A DNA stretch of 64,000 nt from assembly GCF_003412465.1 (NCBI RefSeq), contig NZ_QTJV01000003.1, positions 62,001 to 126,000 on the forward strand, given 5' to 3'. Numbering within the stretch: position 1 is the first letter of the stretch; every line of letters starts with the position of its first letter. Under the pieces are notes generated by a model, which saw only the letters and a list, made by a program, of their open reading frames with translations, ran no database searches and had not been told where the DNA came from. Source of the DNA: Chitinophaga silvisoli. GTDB lineage: Bacteria > Bacteroidota > Bacteroidia > Chitinophagales > Chitinophagaceae. The position numbers and the translations under genes are program-made. Shown one piece after another: positions 9,601-16,371 of this stretch.

Positions 9601-10211
9601 TTGGTTTCTCCGTTTTCGGGATGGATATCTCTATTGTAATGACGGGGGTAGGTATCATGGCGCTGGCGGGTATTGTGGTGCGTAATGGTATTGTACTGGT
9701 GGAGTTTACGGACCTGTTGGTACAACAGAATATGCCGGTGTATGAAGCGGTGGTTGAAGCAGGCAGAACCCGTATGACACCGGTGTTACTTACGGCGATA
9801 GCGGCGATTCTTGGTTTGATTCCGTTGGCGGTGGGCCTGAATATAGACTTTGAGACACTGTTTTCCGAGTTCAAGCCGCATCTCTTCTTTGGTGGGGATA
9901 ACGTGGCGTTCTGGGGGCCACTGGCCTGGACCATGGTATACGGGTTGGTATTTGCAACTTTCCTGACATTGATCTTGGTGCCGGTAATGTATGCGATGAA
10001 CAAGCGTTCGATCGATGTGCTGGATTACAAGGGATGGCCGAGGGGCTTGAAGTACATTCCTTTCTTTGTGGTGTTGGTGAAGCTGTTTATGAGGAAGGAA
10101 ACAGTGAGGAAGTTGCATGAGCCGGATTATGTATCAGATAAGCCGTACAGGTTTTTCAGGGGAAAAGACGAGGATGATGTACCACATGAAAACGGGGTGC
10201 AGGTGAAGTAG
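6672..10211 (+). CDS. RND efflux pump permease (AcrB/HAE family)
   Basis: A 1179-residue inner-membrane proton-driven pump. TM1 lies near residues 20-38; the proton-relay pair D407/D408 in LGIVVDDAIVVIENV falls at the same residue numbers as in AcrB. In the TM10 region the AcrB lysine is replaced by arginine (GIVVRNGIVLVEF). The protein is about 130 residues longer than AcrB. Part of the excess is a hydrophobic insertion at about residues 515-560, between the two halves, that looks like two additional membrane segments; another is a loop before the last helix and a charged C-terminal tail. It is the last gene of the tetR-tolC-adaptor operon and is followed by a terminator at 10285-10316. The substrate cannot be inferred. 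Confidence 0.95.
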   Translation: MQDNLNKEFKPTSWAIDNKVSVYVATIIIAIAGILSYQNLPKEQYPEVVFPQFYISTINTGTSPEDMETLVTKPIEKQLGGISGVKSIKSTSMQDYSAITIEFEAGEDLETARQEVREKVDDAKKDLPQKLTQEPQIIKIDVSQIPIMNINLSGDFDLQSLKKYADEMQDRIEALNEITRVDIVGALDREIQINVDKYKMDAAQVSFDDIGNAIAAENMTISGGQVSMDGQKRTLSVKGEYKDPLKLRNIVIRSASGATVYLRDIADVVDGFEEQESYARLGGQNVITLNVIKQSGKNLIDASDKIRVIIEEMKKDYLPKGLNVVITGDQSNSTRVTLHDLINTIIIGFLLVTVILMFFMGAVNAIFVAASVPISMFIAFLLMPAYHFTLNMMVLFSFLLALGIVVDDAIVVIENVHRIFYERKDLGIVKAAKIAAGEVFLPVFSGTLTVLAPFVPLLFWPGIIGKFMFFLPVTLITTLGASLVVAYIINPVFAVDFMDRHEGENHPKPKWNKKFTYMAIVFGVIALLGYANGSVGLGNFVIFIFLLILLEKFYLGGVARRFQSNFWPKVQERYKRVLKWCLIGWRPIWILIGTFGLLFFSIMLTMIRNPKVVFFPQADPNFIYAYIELPMGTDQKYTDSITHIVENRITKVVGPDNPIVESIISNVAVGAGDPSQMDMSVQPNKGKVTVAFVEFGKRDGHGTKQYLDKIRQAVRGIPGTDITVEQEQGGPPTGKPINIEIAGDEFDELTSTAEKLKRYLDSLEIGGVEELRTDFQSNKPEILVNIDRERANREGISTYTIGMALRTALYGAEVSKFRDPEDDYPIMVRFQENQRNNINTLMNLNLVYRDMNMGGAIRQVPLSAVADIRYSNTYASIKRIDQKRVVTLYSNVLTGYNTNEVVQQIQTALGDFVKPSGIQVKMTGEQEDQAETMNFLLLAMVGAFGLILMIMVTQFNSIGRPLVIFMEILFSIIGVFLGFSVFGMDISIVMTGVGIMALAGIVVRNGIVLVEFTDLLVQQNMPVYEAVVEAGRTRMTPVLLTAIAAILGLIPLAVGLNIDFETLFSEFKPHLFFGGDNVAFWGPLAWTMVYGLVFATFLTLILVPVMYAMNKRSIDVLDYKGWPRGLKYIPFFVVLVKLFMRKETVRKLHEPDYVSDKPYRFFRGKDEDDVPHENGVQVK

Positions 10212-10284
10212 GCGAAGAGCTTGTAGCAGATATTTTAAGTAAGTGTACACAAATACAGTGTAACAGTTGTAGGTTTAACAGCAT

Positions 10285-10316
10285 ACCGTCCCGTTTTGTC
10301 CGGGACGGTTTTTTTA
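10285..10316 (+). terminator. Terminator of the RND efflux operon
   Basis: Perfect 9-bp stem ACCGTCCCG/CGGGACGGT with a 7-base loop and a run of seven or more T, 73 bases after the pump gene. Confidence 0.9.
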
Positions 10317-10443
10317 TATTAAAAATCGCCATATTTCCACTTTTTTATGTATCTTAACAAACTTTAACAATTATCAACTGTAGCAAATCCTTATTTTTGG
10401 ACCAAAAGCGCCATTTTTTGTTAATCCGGGTAACAACAACGCT

Positions 10444-11229
10444 ATGCGACGCAACCATGAAATAGATTACCGTATCTATGGTGAAGAAATACAGATTGTC
10501 GAAATAGAACTCGATCCACAGGAGACTGCCGTGGCCGAGAGTGGGAGTTTCATGATGATGGACCAGGAGATACAGATGCAAACCATGTTTGGTGACGGTT
10601 CACAGTCTAATCAAGGTATTTTAGGAAAATTGATGTCTGCGGGTAAGCGTATGCTGACCGGGGAGAGTCTTTTCATGACCGCATTTACGAATATGGGGCA
10701 GGGGAAGAAGCGTGTGAGTTTCGCAGCACCCTACCCGGGAAAGATAATCCCCATGGATTTGTCTTTAATGGGTGGCAAGGTAATATGTCAGAAAGATGCC
10801 TTTCTGTGTGCGGCGAAGGGGGTAAGTATCGGGATAGAGTGGCAGCGCAAGTTAGGGACAGGTATTTTTGGTGGTGAGGGATTCATCATGGAAAAGCTGG
10901 AGGGTGATGGTATGGCTTTTGTGCACGCAGGAGGATTGGTATTAGAGAAAGAGTTACTGCCCGGGCAGGTATTAAAGATAGATACGGGATGTTTAGTAGC
11001 ATATACTGCCGGAGTAGATTTTGACGTTGAATTTGTACGAGGAATTAAGAATATGGTATTTGGTGGTGAGGGATTATTTTTTGCCACTTTGAGAGGACCT
11101 GGAAAAGTGTGGGTACAATCCTTACCTATCAGCCGTTTAGCAAGCAGAATAGTATCATATGGAACAGTTCGTCGTAAAGAGGAAGGAAGCATATTAGGCG
11201 GATTGGGAAATATCCTTGACGGAGATTGA
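10444..11229 (+). CDS. AIM24 / TIGR00266 family protein
   Basis: A 261-residue cytoplasmic protein without signal peptide or membrane helix. The opening (IDYRIYGEEIQIVEIELDPQ), the ETAVAESGSFMMMD segment and the Gly-rich middle (GTGIFGGEGFIMEKLEGDG) are typical of the TIGR00266/AIM24 family, a beta-rich fold related to tryptophan RNA-binding attenuator-like proteins. Fungal AIM24 is linked to mitochondrial inner-membrane organisation; no bacterial activity is established. Start ATG 10444 is the first in frame. The gene stands alone between the efflux terminator and a long AT-rich spacer; no terminator is obvious immediately after it. Confidence 0.85.
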   Translation: MRRNHEIDYRIYGEEIQIVEIELDPQETAVAESGSFMMMDQEIQMQTMFGDGSQSNQGILGKLMSAGKRMLTGESLFMTAFTNMGQGKKRVSFAAPYPGKIIPMDLSLMGGKVICQKDAFLCAAKGVSIGIEWQRKLGTGIFGGEGFIMEKLEGDGMAFVHAGGLVLEKELLPGQVLKIDTGCLVAYTAGVDFDVEFVRGIKNMVFGGEGLFFATLRGPGKVWVQSLPISRLASRIVSYGTVRRKEEGSILGGLGNILDGD

Positions 11230-11833
11230 TAATAATTAAACTGAAACAGCATATTAACTGTTATAACTGGCAGAATCAGAAGTATATAAAAACTGGTATC
11301 ATTAAAAAACCGCCTTATTGAATAACCGTTATTAGCAGGTATTTTTATAGAAGTTGACATAATCAGGCTGACAAATAGCGCCAAATAACTGTTGTAACTG
11401 GCAGAGGAAAAATTAATAAACCGGTCATTGCGTATTGCATACTGATTGACAGTGAAACAAGCGTGGTACCTTCCTCAGGAAGAAGACCTATGATCACAAA
11501 ATTTGTTTATTGAAAACTATATTATCAAACGGAAATACTATTAACAGAAAGGAATATTGACTAACCGGTAATTTTAAATAAACTGATATTATTAACAGGC
11601 AGCATTAGCAATTAACAAAAGCAAAATTTAGCAAAATAAATAATAGAATTAACTGGCGCTATTGCATGGCGGTATTGCGTCCTGCATGTTAGTGACGGGC
11701 ATTATAGACCATTTAAAAAATTGTACACGTTACGGATTCTGTAATACACCAAAAGGGCTGATGAATACTCAATTTTTTTAAGTAGAGTCTTCGTAAAAAG
11801 CAGAATCTGCCGGGAAACAATGGAATTTGAATT
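11230..11833. other. AT-rich 604-base spacer with scattered short repeats
   Basis: No credible gene lies here on either strand. The sequence is very rich in A and T and carries recurrent words of the type TAACTGG, AACCGGT and ATTGC. The clearest is a 20-base direct repeat at 11255-11274 and 11386-11405 (19 of 20 identical). The kynureninase promoter must lie in this stretch, but no exact TAnnTTTG box is obvious close to the gene. Confidence 0.5.
11255..11405. repeat. Pair of 20-base direct repeats
   Basis: Copies at 11255-11274 and 11386-11405 read TAACTGTTRTAACTGGCAGA, differing at one base, 131 bases apart. Each copy itself contains TAACTG twice in near-tandem. Weaker versions of the same word occur later in the spacer. 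Confidence 0.7.
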
Positions 11834-13090
11834 ATGTTTGATCTATCAAGGGCTTTCGCCGAGGAGCAGGACCAGAAAGACACATTGAAAAACTATAAGA
11901 ATCAGTTTTATTTCCCACAGCGGAATGGAAAGGATGCGATCTATTTTTGTGGTAATTCACTGGGTTTGCAGGCCAGAAATGTGCAACAGGCAGTTATGCA
12001 GGAATTGGAAGATTGGCAGCAATGTGCGGTAGAGGGGTATTGGGGAGCCAGGAATCCATGGTTGTATTATCAGCAATATTGCAGCAGGCCGATGATGGAG
12101 ATAGTAGGTGCCAGCCAGGAGGAACTGACAGTAATGAATACACTAACTGTCAACCTGCACTTGATGATGATGAGTTTTTACAAACCGACAAAGGAAAGAT
12201 TCAAGATACTAATGGAAGCAGGTGCGTTTCCCAGCGATCAGTACGCTGTGGAGACGCAGGTGAAACTGCATGGCCTGGATCCGGCTACGGCTATAATAGA
12301 AGTAGCTCCCCGTGAAGGAGAATTTTTAATACGCGAGGAAGATATTTTTCAGATTATTGATCAGGAAAGTAGTAGCTTAGCGCTTATATTGTTGGGGGGA
12401 ATAAACTATTATACCGGCCAATTGTTTAATATGCAGTCCATTACGAAAGCAGCCCATAGAGCAGGGGCTGTAGTCGGGTTCGACCTGGCACACGTAGTAG
12501 GAAACGTACCTGTGAAGTTACACGACTGGGAAGTAGATTTTGCCGTGTGGTGCTCCTATAAGTATTTAAATGGAGGCCCGGGCGCAGTAGGTGGAGCATT
12601 TATACATGAAAGACATGCCCGAGACAGAAACCGGCCAAGATTAGGCGGCTGGTGGGGCAACGAGGAAACCATCCGTTTTAAAATGGAAAAAGGCTTTGAG
12701 CCTAAAGACCGTGCAGAAGGCTGGCAAATAAGCACGGCACAGGTATTTAACATGGTAGCATTAAAAGCCTCACTGGAACTGTTTGAATCAGCTGGTATGG
12801 CAGCTTTGAGAGATAAGAGTATACAACTTACCAATTATCTTGAATTCCTGTTAAAACATATAGAAAACATAAAATTTGAAATAATTACGCCTAAAAATTG
12901 TAAGGAACGCGGCGCCCAGTTATCTTTGCTATTCCATGACAGAGGTAAAGAAATCCAACAAAAGATGACGGAAGCCGGTATCATTGTGGACTGGCGAGAG
13001 CCCGGAGTCATTCGGATTTCACCGGCGCCCTTATATAACTCTTATGGAGACGTATTTCATTTTTATGAAATCATAGCAAATATTGCTTAA
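11834..13090 (+). CDS. kynU: Kynureninase
   Basis: PLP enzyme that cleaves L-kynurenine to anthranilate and alanine (or 3-hydroxykynurenine to 3-hydroxyanthranilate) in tryptophan degradation. The 418-residue length is typical. Family motifs seen: IYFCGNSLGLQ near residue 38, GFDLAHVVGNVP with the PLP-binding aspartate near residue 217, and WCSYKYLNGGPGAVGG, where K243 is the Schiff-base lysine. The ATG at 11834 fits the N-terminus. No kynurenine formamidase, tryptophan dioxygenase or monooxygenase gene is nearby, so the rest of the pathway would have to be elsewhere. The 2H phosphoesterase gene starts 21 bases downstream and may be co-transcribed, although no functional link is apparent. Confidence 0.95.
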   Translation: MFDLSRAFAEEQDQKDTLKNYKNQFYFPQRNGKDAIYFCGNSLGLQARNVQQAVMQELEDWQQCAVEGYWGARNPWLYYQQYCSRPMMEIVGASQEELTVMNTLTVNLHLMMMSFYKPTKERFKILMEAGAFPSDQYAVETQVKLHGLDPATAIIEVAPREGEFLIREEDIFQIIDQESSSLALILLGGINYYTGQLFNMQSITKAAHRAGAVVGFDLAHVVGNVPVKLHDWEVDFAVWCSYKYLNGGPGAVGGAFIHERHARDRNRPRLGGWWGNEETIRFKMEKGFEPKDRAEGWQISTAQVFNMVALKASLELFESAGMAALRDKSIQLTNYLEFLLKHIENIKFEIITPKNCKERGAQLSLLFHDRGKEIQQKMTEAGIIVDWREPGVIRISPAPLYNSYGDVFHFYEIIANIA

Positions 13091-13111
13091 AACGCTTAAT
13101 TAGTAAGTACG

Positions 13112-14479
13112 ATGAATTTTGAGAGAAACGAACGCCCCCGCAGGCCCTACTCTCCTCCTGGTGCAGAAAAAGACCAAGATCCCAATAAGGAGAGACCAGG
13201 CGGTTACTTCAAACCCGATTTTAACAACGAAAGGGAGGGCAGACCTGGTGGATACAACCAGGACAATGACAGACCTAATTTTAACCGTGACCGTGGTGAA
13301 GGCGGCGGTGGCTATAATCGCGGTGATCGCGATGGTGGCGGCGGTGGATATCGTCCACGTGACAACGGTGGCTATGGCGGTGGCGGCGGTTACGATCGCG
13401 GCGGCAACGGTGGCTATGGTGGCGGCGGAGACCGTGATTTCAACCGTGAAGGCGGTGGTGGTGGTTACAACCGTGGTGGTGGCTATGGCGACCGCGATGG
13501 CGGTGGTGGCGGCTACAATCGTGGCGGCGGTGGTGGTTACGATCGCGGCGGTGGCGGCGGTGGTTACGATCGCGGCGGTGGCGGCGGTGGTTACAATCGC
13601 GGCGGCGGCGGTGGTGGTTACGATCGCGGCGGTGGCGGCGGTGGTTACGATCGCGGCGGTGGCGGCGGTGGTTACAATCGCGGCGGCGGCGGTGGTGGTT
13701 ACGATCGCGGCGGTGGCGGCGGTGGTTACGATCGCGGCGGTGGCGGCGGTGGTTACAATCGCGGCGGCGGCGGTGGTGGTTACGATCGCGGCGGTGGCGG
13801 CGGTGGTTACAATCGCGGCGGTGGCGGCGGTGGTTACAATCGCGGCGGCGGCGGTGGTGGTGGCTTCAGAGGAGGCCCAAGACCAGGTGGCGGCGGCATG
13901 CGACGTCCGTTCACTCCTAAACCAGATAACAAAATCTACTTTATCGCCCTGCTGCCTACAGCTGAGGTAGGAAAAGAGATTATCAAAATAAAGCAGGATT
14001 TTGCTGAGAACTTCGGTCCTGTATATGCGCTGAAAGTACTGCCGCATATCACACTCCAGGTTCCTTTTACAGCTGATCCGGCATTGGAAAAAGCTTTCTG
14101 CGATGAACTGGCTGAATTCGCTAAAACCCAGGCTCCTTTCGAAGTGTCCCTGAATGGTTTTGGTACATTCCCGAACAAGCAGAACCGCGTTCTGTTCATC
14201 AACGTTGAGAAGAGCGAAACTATGAGCGCCCTGCACAGACAACTGATCAACTTCCTGCGTAAGGAGTTTGGCTTCAGTACCATGCTGGCCCGTACAGGTT
14301 TCACACCTCACGTTACCGTGGCATTCAAAGACCTGGAAGATGCACAGTTCGAAAAGGCATGGCCAGAGTACGAAAACAAGGAATACAAAGCTTCATTTAA
14401 AGTGAACAACCTGTATTTCCTCCGTCATAATGGTAAATCCTGGGAAGTACTGCAGAAGTGCAAACTGGGTGGTGCCTAA
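13112..14479 (+). CDS. 2H phosphoesterase (2'-5' RNA ligase-like) with Gly/Arg-rich repeat N-terminus
   Basis: A 455-residue two-part protein. Residues 1-60 are charged and Pro/Arg/Asn-rich. Residues 61-262 are almost only Gly with regularly spaced Tyr-Asp-Arg or Tyr-Asn-Arg, including twelve near-identical 9-residue units at 137-244, like an RGG/RG box. Residues 272-453 are a 2H phosphoesterase domain with both His-x-Thr motifs: H312/T314 in HITLQVPF and H400/T402 in HVTVAF. 2H enzymes act on 2'-5' or cyclic phosphodiester bonds in RNA or nucleotides. I infer that the tail binds RNA or drives condensation. The plus-strand frame is the real one because it alone gives a conserved domain; other open frames over the repeat are artefacts of its periodicity. 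It starts 21 bases after kynU and ends at a shared terminator. Confidence 0.9.
   Translation: MNFERNERPRRPYSPPGAEKDQDPNKERPGGYFKPDFNNEREGRPGGYNQDNDRPNFNRDRGEGGGGYNRGDRDGGGGGYRPRDNGGYGGGGGYDRGGNGGYGGGGDRDFNREGGGGGYNRGGGYGDRDGGGGGYNRGGGGGYDRGGGGGGYDRGGGGGGYNRGGGGGGYDRGGGGGGYDRGGGGGGYNRGGGGGGYDRGGGGGGYDRGGGGGGYNRGGGGGGYDRGGGGGGYNRGGGGGGYNRGGGGGGGFRGGPRPGGGGMRRPFTPKPDNKIYFIALLPTAEVGKEIIKIKQDFAENFGPVYALKVLPHITLQVPFTADPALEKAFCDELAEFAKTQAPFEVSLNGFGTFPNKQNRVLFINVEKSETMSALHRQLINFLRKEFGFSTMLARTGFTPHVTVAFKDLEDAQFEKAWPEYENKEYKASFKVNNLYFLRHNGKSWEVLQKCKLGGA
13520..13843 (+). repeat. In-frame 27-base tandem repeat with 81-base higher-order period
   Basis: Twelve 27-base units encode nine residues each, mostly six Gly, Tyr, Asp or Asn, and Arg. 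The Asp/Asn pattern is D-D-N, D-D-N, D-D-N, D-N-N, so the array behaves as four 81-base blocks, the last altered. The near identity at DNA level points to recent unequal exchange or slippage. Confidence 0.9.
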
Positions 14480-14501
14480 TCGGAAAGATCTTAACATTAA
14501 T

Positions 14502-14536
14502 AAAAAAGAGGAAGGTGATTACCTTCCTCTTTTTTT
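14502..14536. terminator. Bidirectional terminator between the 2H gene and fecR
   Basis: Perfect 15-bp stem of the AAAAAGAGGAAGGT type with a GATT loop and T runs on both strands. It serves the plus-strand 2H gene and overlaps the TAA stop of the minus-strand fecR gene. Confidence 0.88.
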
Positions 14537-15509
14537 ATCTCTTATATATTTTGTAAGTATCTCCTTCCTGCGTCCAGCCTGCATTTGTCATGTATGAAAG
14601 CTGGTCCAGCAACTTCGGTAAATTTGAAATTTCAGGAGACCAGGAGGGATGCATAGAGTCGATACCAGGGTCTGTTACAATGATCTTTACGCCATAAAAT
14701 TTCTCCAGCGTTTTCACTACATCATGTACCTGCGTGTTCTCAAATACAAACTTATTCTCCTTCCAGGCAATGTAATTCACATCATTATTCGCATCTTCTT
14801 CAGGTTGCTTGCCAGCAGCAAAAGTTACCTTTCGTCCGGGTGTTACCACCAGTTTATGTGTGTCGTATGATACTGCTACTTTCCCAGTCATTACCACAAC
14901 TTCCACAGGTGTGGCAGCATATGCCCGCACATCGAAGGAAGTACCCAATACCTGCGTCTGTGTTTCATTCGCATATACCACAAATGGCCGTCCCGGCTGG
15001 TTCCTGACTTCAAAGAATGCTTCTCCGTCCAGGTGAATAGCCCTTTCTGCCCCAGCCAGTTGTTTGTCATAACGTAAACGGCTGTTCTGGTTCATATATA
15101 CTTTACTACCGTCAGGCAGGGTGATGGTTTTCTTCTCATTCGCCGCAGTCAGCTCTGATATTTCATTAGGTCCACGCAGGGTGAAATAGAGCAGTGTGGC
15201 TACTGCAATACCGGTAATGCTGGCTGCAATACGCAGGTACATCTTCCTGTTGCTCACTACCTTGAGTTCGGGTGTATTACCTGTATACACACGGTCTTTG
15301 AAGCGCTGCCAGTTAGCTTCTGTATCAGGGATAAATTGGGTATCGTGTTCACCGGTGATGGCCCACGTACGCCTGATTTCATCAAAGTAACGGCGATGTG
15401 TGGCATCCTCGTCCAACCACGTTTGCAGCATGGTTTGCTCTGAAGGAGAGAGTGAATTCTCCAGCGAGCGTACGATCAGCGTATCAATATTTTCAAATTG
15501 CTCAGACAT
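14535..15509 (-). CDS. FecR family anti-sigma protein
   Basis: A 324-residue inner-membrane regulator. The cytoplasmic N-terminal part (about 1-85) should bind the sigma factor; one membrane helix lies near 88-106 (AASITGIAVATLLYFTL); the periplasmic FecR domain follows (KKTITLPDGSKVYMNQNSRL), and a DUF4974-type STN-like end (FENTQVHDVVKTLEKFYGVK). In the usual Bacteroidota system FecR receives a signal from a SusC-type TonB-dependent receptor and controls the neighbouring ECF sigma factor. Here no SusC/SusD genes follow; the gene ends at a convergent terminator. The ATG at 15507-15509 gives a 5-base gap to the sigma gene; another ATG at 15521 would overlap it by 7 bases. Confidence 0.92.
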   Translation of the reverse strand: MSEQFENIDTLIVRSLENSLSPSEQTMLQTWLDEDATHRRYFDEIRRTWAITGEHDTQFIPDTEANWQRFKDRVYTGNTPELKVVSNRKMYLRIAASITGIAVATLLYFTLRGPNEISELTAANEKKTITLPDGSKVYMNQNSRLRYDKQLAGAERAIHLDGEAFFEVRNQPGRPFVVYANETQTQVLGTSFDVRAYAATPVEVVVMTGKVAVSYDTHKLVVTPGRKVTFAAGKQPEEDANNDVNYIAWKENKFVFENTQVHDVVKTLEKFYGVKIIVTDPGIDSMHPSWSPEISNLPKLLDQLSYMTNAGWTQEGDTYKIYKR

Positions 15510-15514
15510 ACCTA

Positions 15515-16108
15515 TCAACATTGTAAAAGTAAAGGATAAAGCGCCGCTCCTGCTACGAACAGGATAGTCACCTGCAAATAGTCCTGCAGGGAGATTCGTA
15601 ATTTTTTAAGGGCTGTCACCATCTGGTTCTCTACTGTTTTTACAGAGATATTCAGTGTGGCAGCAATCTCTTTGTATGATAGTTCTTCATATCGGCTAAG
15701 AATAAAGATCTCTCTGCACTTTTCCGGCAGCTGGTCTACCGCCTGCTGTATATGGCGTGTGGTCTGCTGCAGACTCATGCCTGCTCCAGGGTTTTCAATC
15801 CTTACCGGTTCGTGCTGTTCGCCTAATTCCATATGTACACCTCTGCGCTTTTGTTTATCAACATAATCCAATGCCATATTGATCGCGGCCTTGTGCAGAT
15901 AAGCCTTAAAATATACTTCCTGTAGTTCAGCCCGACGATTCCAGATCTTAACAAATACATCCTGTGCAAGGTCTTCCGCTGTGGCAGTGTCCTGAACAAT
16001 GCGGTAGATCGTCTTGCAGACGAAGGGAAACCAGTTCCTGAACAGTGTTTCCATGAACAACTGCTCATTTTCCCGTAATAGTTTTTGCAATGCAGCATTT
16101 TCCGGCAT
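15515..16108 (-). CDS. ECF RNA polymerase sigma factor, Bacteroidota type
   Basis: A 197-residue sigma-70 family protein. Region 2 is clear (TAEDLAQDVFVKIWNRR, about residues 42-58), and region 4 shows the helix-turn-helix ELSYKEIAATLNISVKTVE near 145-163. The protein ends in a hydrophobic stretch (VTILFVAGAALYPLLL), a common feature in this ECF group. The frame is open a further 30 codons upstream, but the ATG at 16106-16108 is better: it fits region 2 spacing and is preceded by TATTTTTG and four bases, the same 15 bases that precede the M23 peptidase start at 32367. The gene is paired with fecR. Tandem terminators upstream isolate it from the small regulatory-domain gene. Confidence 0.93.
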   Translation of the reverse strand: MPENAALQKLLRENEQLFMETLFRNWFPFVCKTIYRIVQDTATAEDLAQDVFVKIWNRRAELQEVYFKAYLHKAAINMALDYVDKQKRRGVHMELGEQHEPVRIENPGAGMSLQQTTRHIQQAVDQLPEKCREIFILSRYEELSYKEIAATLNISVKTVENQMVTALKKLRISLQDYLQVTILFVAGAALYPLLLQC

Positions 16109-16112
16109 GGTA

Positions 16113-16120
16113 CAAAAATA
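16113..16120 (-). promoter_or_regulatory. -7 box directly before the ECF sigma gene
   Basis: TATTTTTG on the minus strand, four bases before the chosen ATG. If used, the transcript would begin at or next to the start codon. Confidence 0.45.
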
Positions 16121-16264
16121 ACCTTTGTCCGTATTCCCTTTTGTATAAGAAGGGGCGGCACTGGAAAATGTCCTGAGTACAGCTTGCATATGTGACAATT
16201 AATTTGCTGTGATATTATAGATAACGGCTGTCACAGCTTGTACCCCTATGTGAAGGAAAAATAA

Positions 16265-16288
16265 AAAAGGGGGCGAGCGCCCCCTTTT
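16265..16288 (-). terminator. Second of two tandem terminators
   Basis: Ten-bp stem AAAAGGGGGC/GCCCCCTTTT with a GAGC loop and flanking T-rich sequence on the minus strand. Confidence 0.75.
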
Positions 16289-16300
16289 AAAAAAAATGGA

Positions 16301-16336
16301 GCCGGCCATACTGAAGTATGGAACCGGCTTTTTGAT
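16301..16336 (-). terminator. First of two tandem terminators, after the small regulatory-domain gene
   Basis: Hairpin with outer stem GCCGG/CCGGC and inner stem CCATAC/GTATGG, followed on the minus strand by a run of eight T. It lies 36 bases after the stop codon of the gene at 16372. Confidence 0.75.
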
Positions 16337-16371
16337 TAACCCCTATGAAAACCAACTATTGCTATCTTAAA

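Noticed and set aside
13100..14311. 403-codon open frame on the minus strand over the glycine repeat, Ala/Thr/Val-rich
   Set aside because: Its open state is a side effect of the repeat: any frame across the 27-base units stays open. No domain is present, and the plus frame carries the 2H phosphoesterase.
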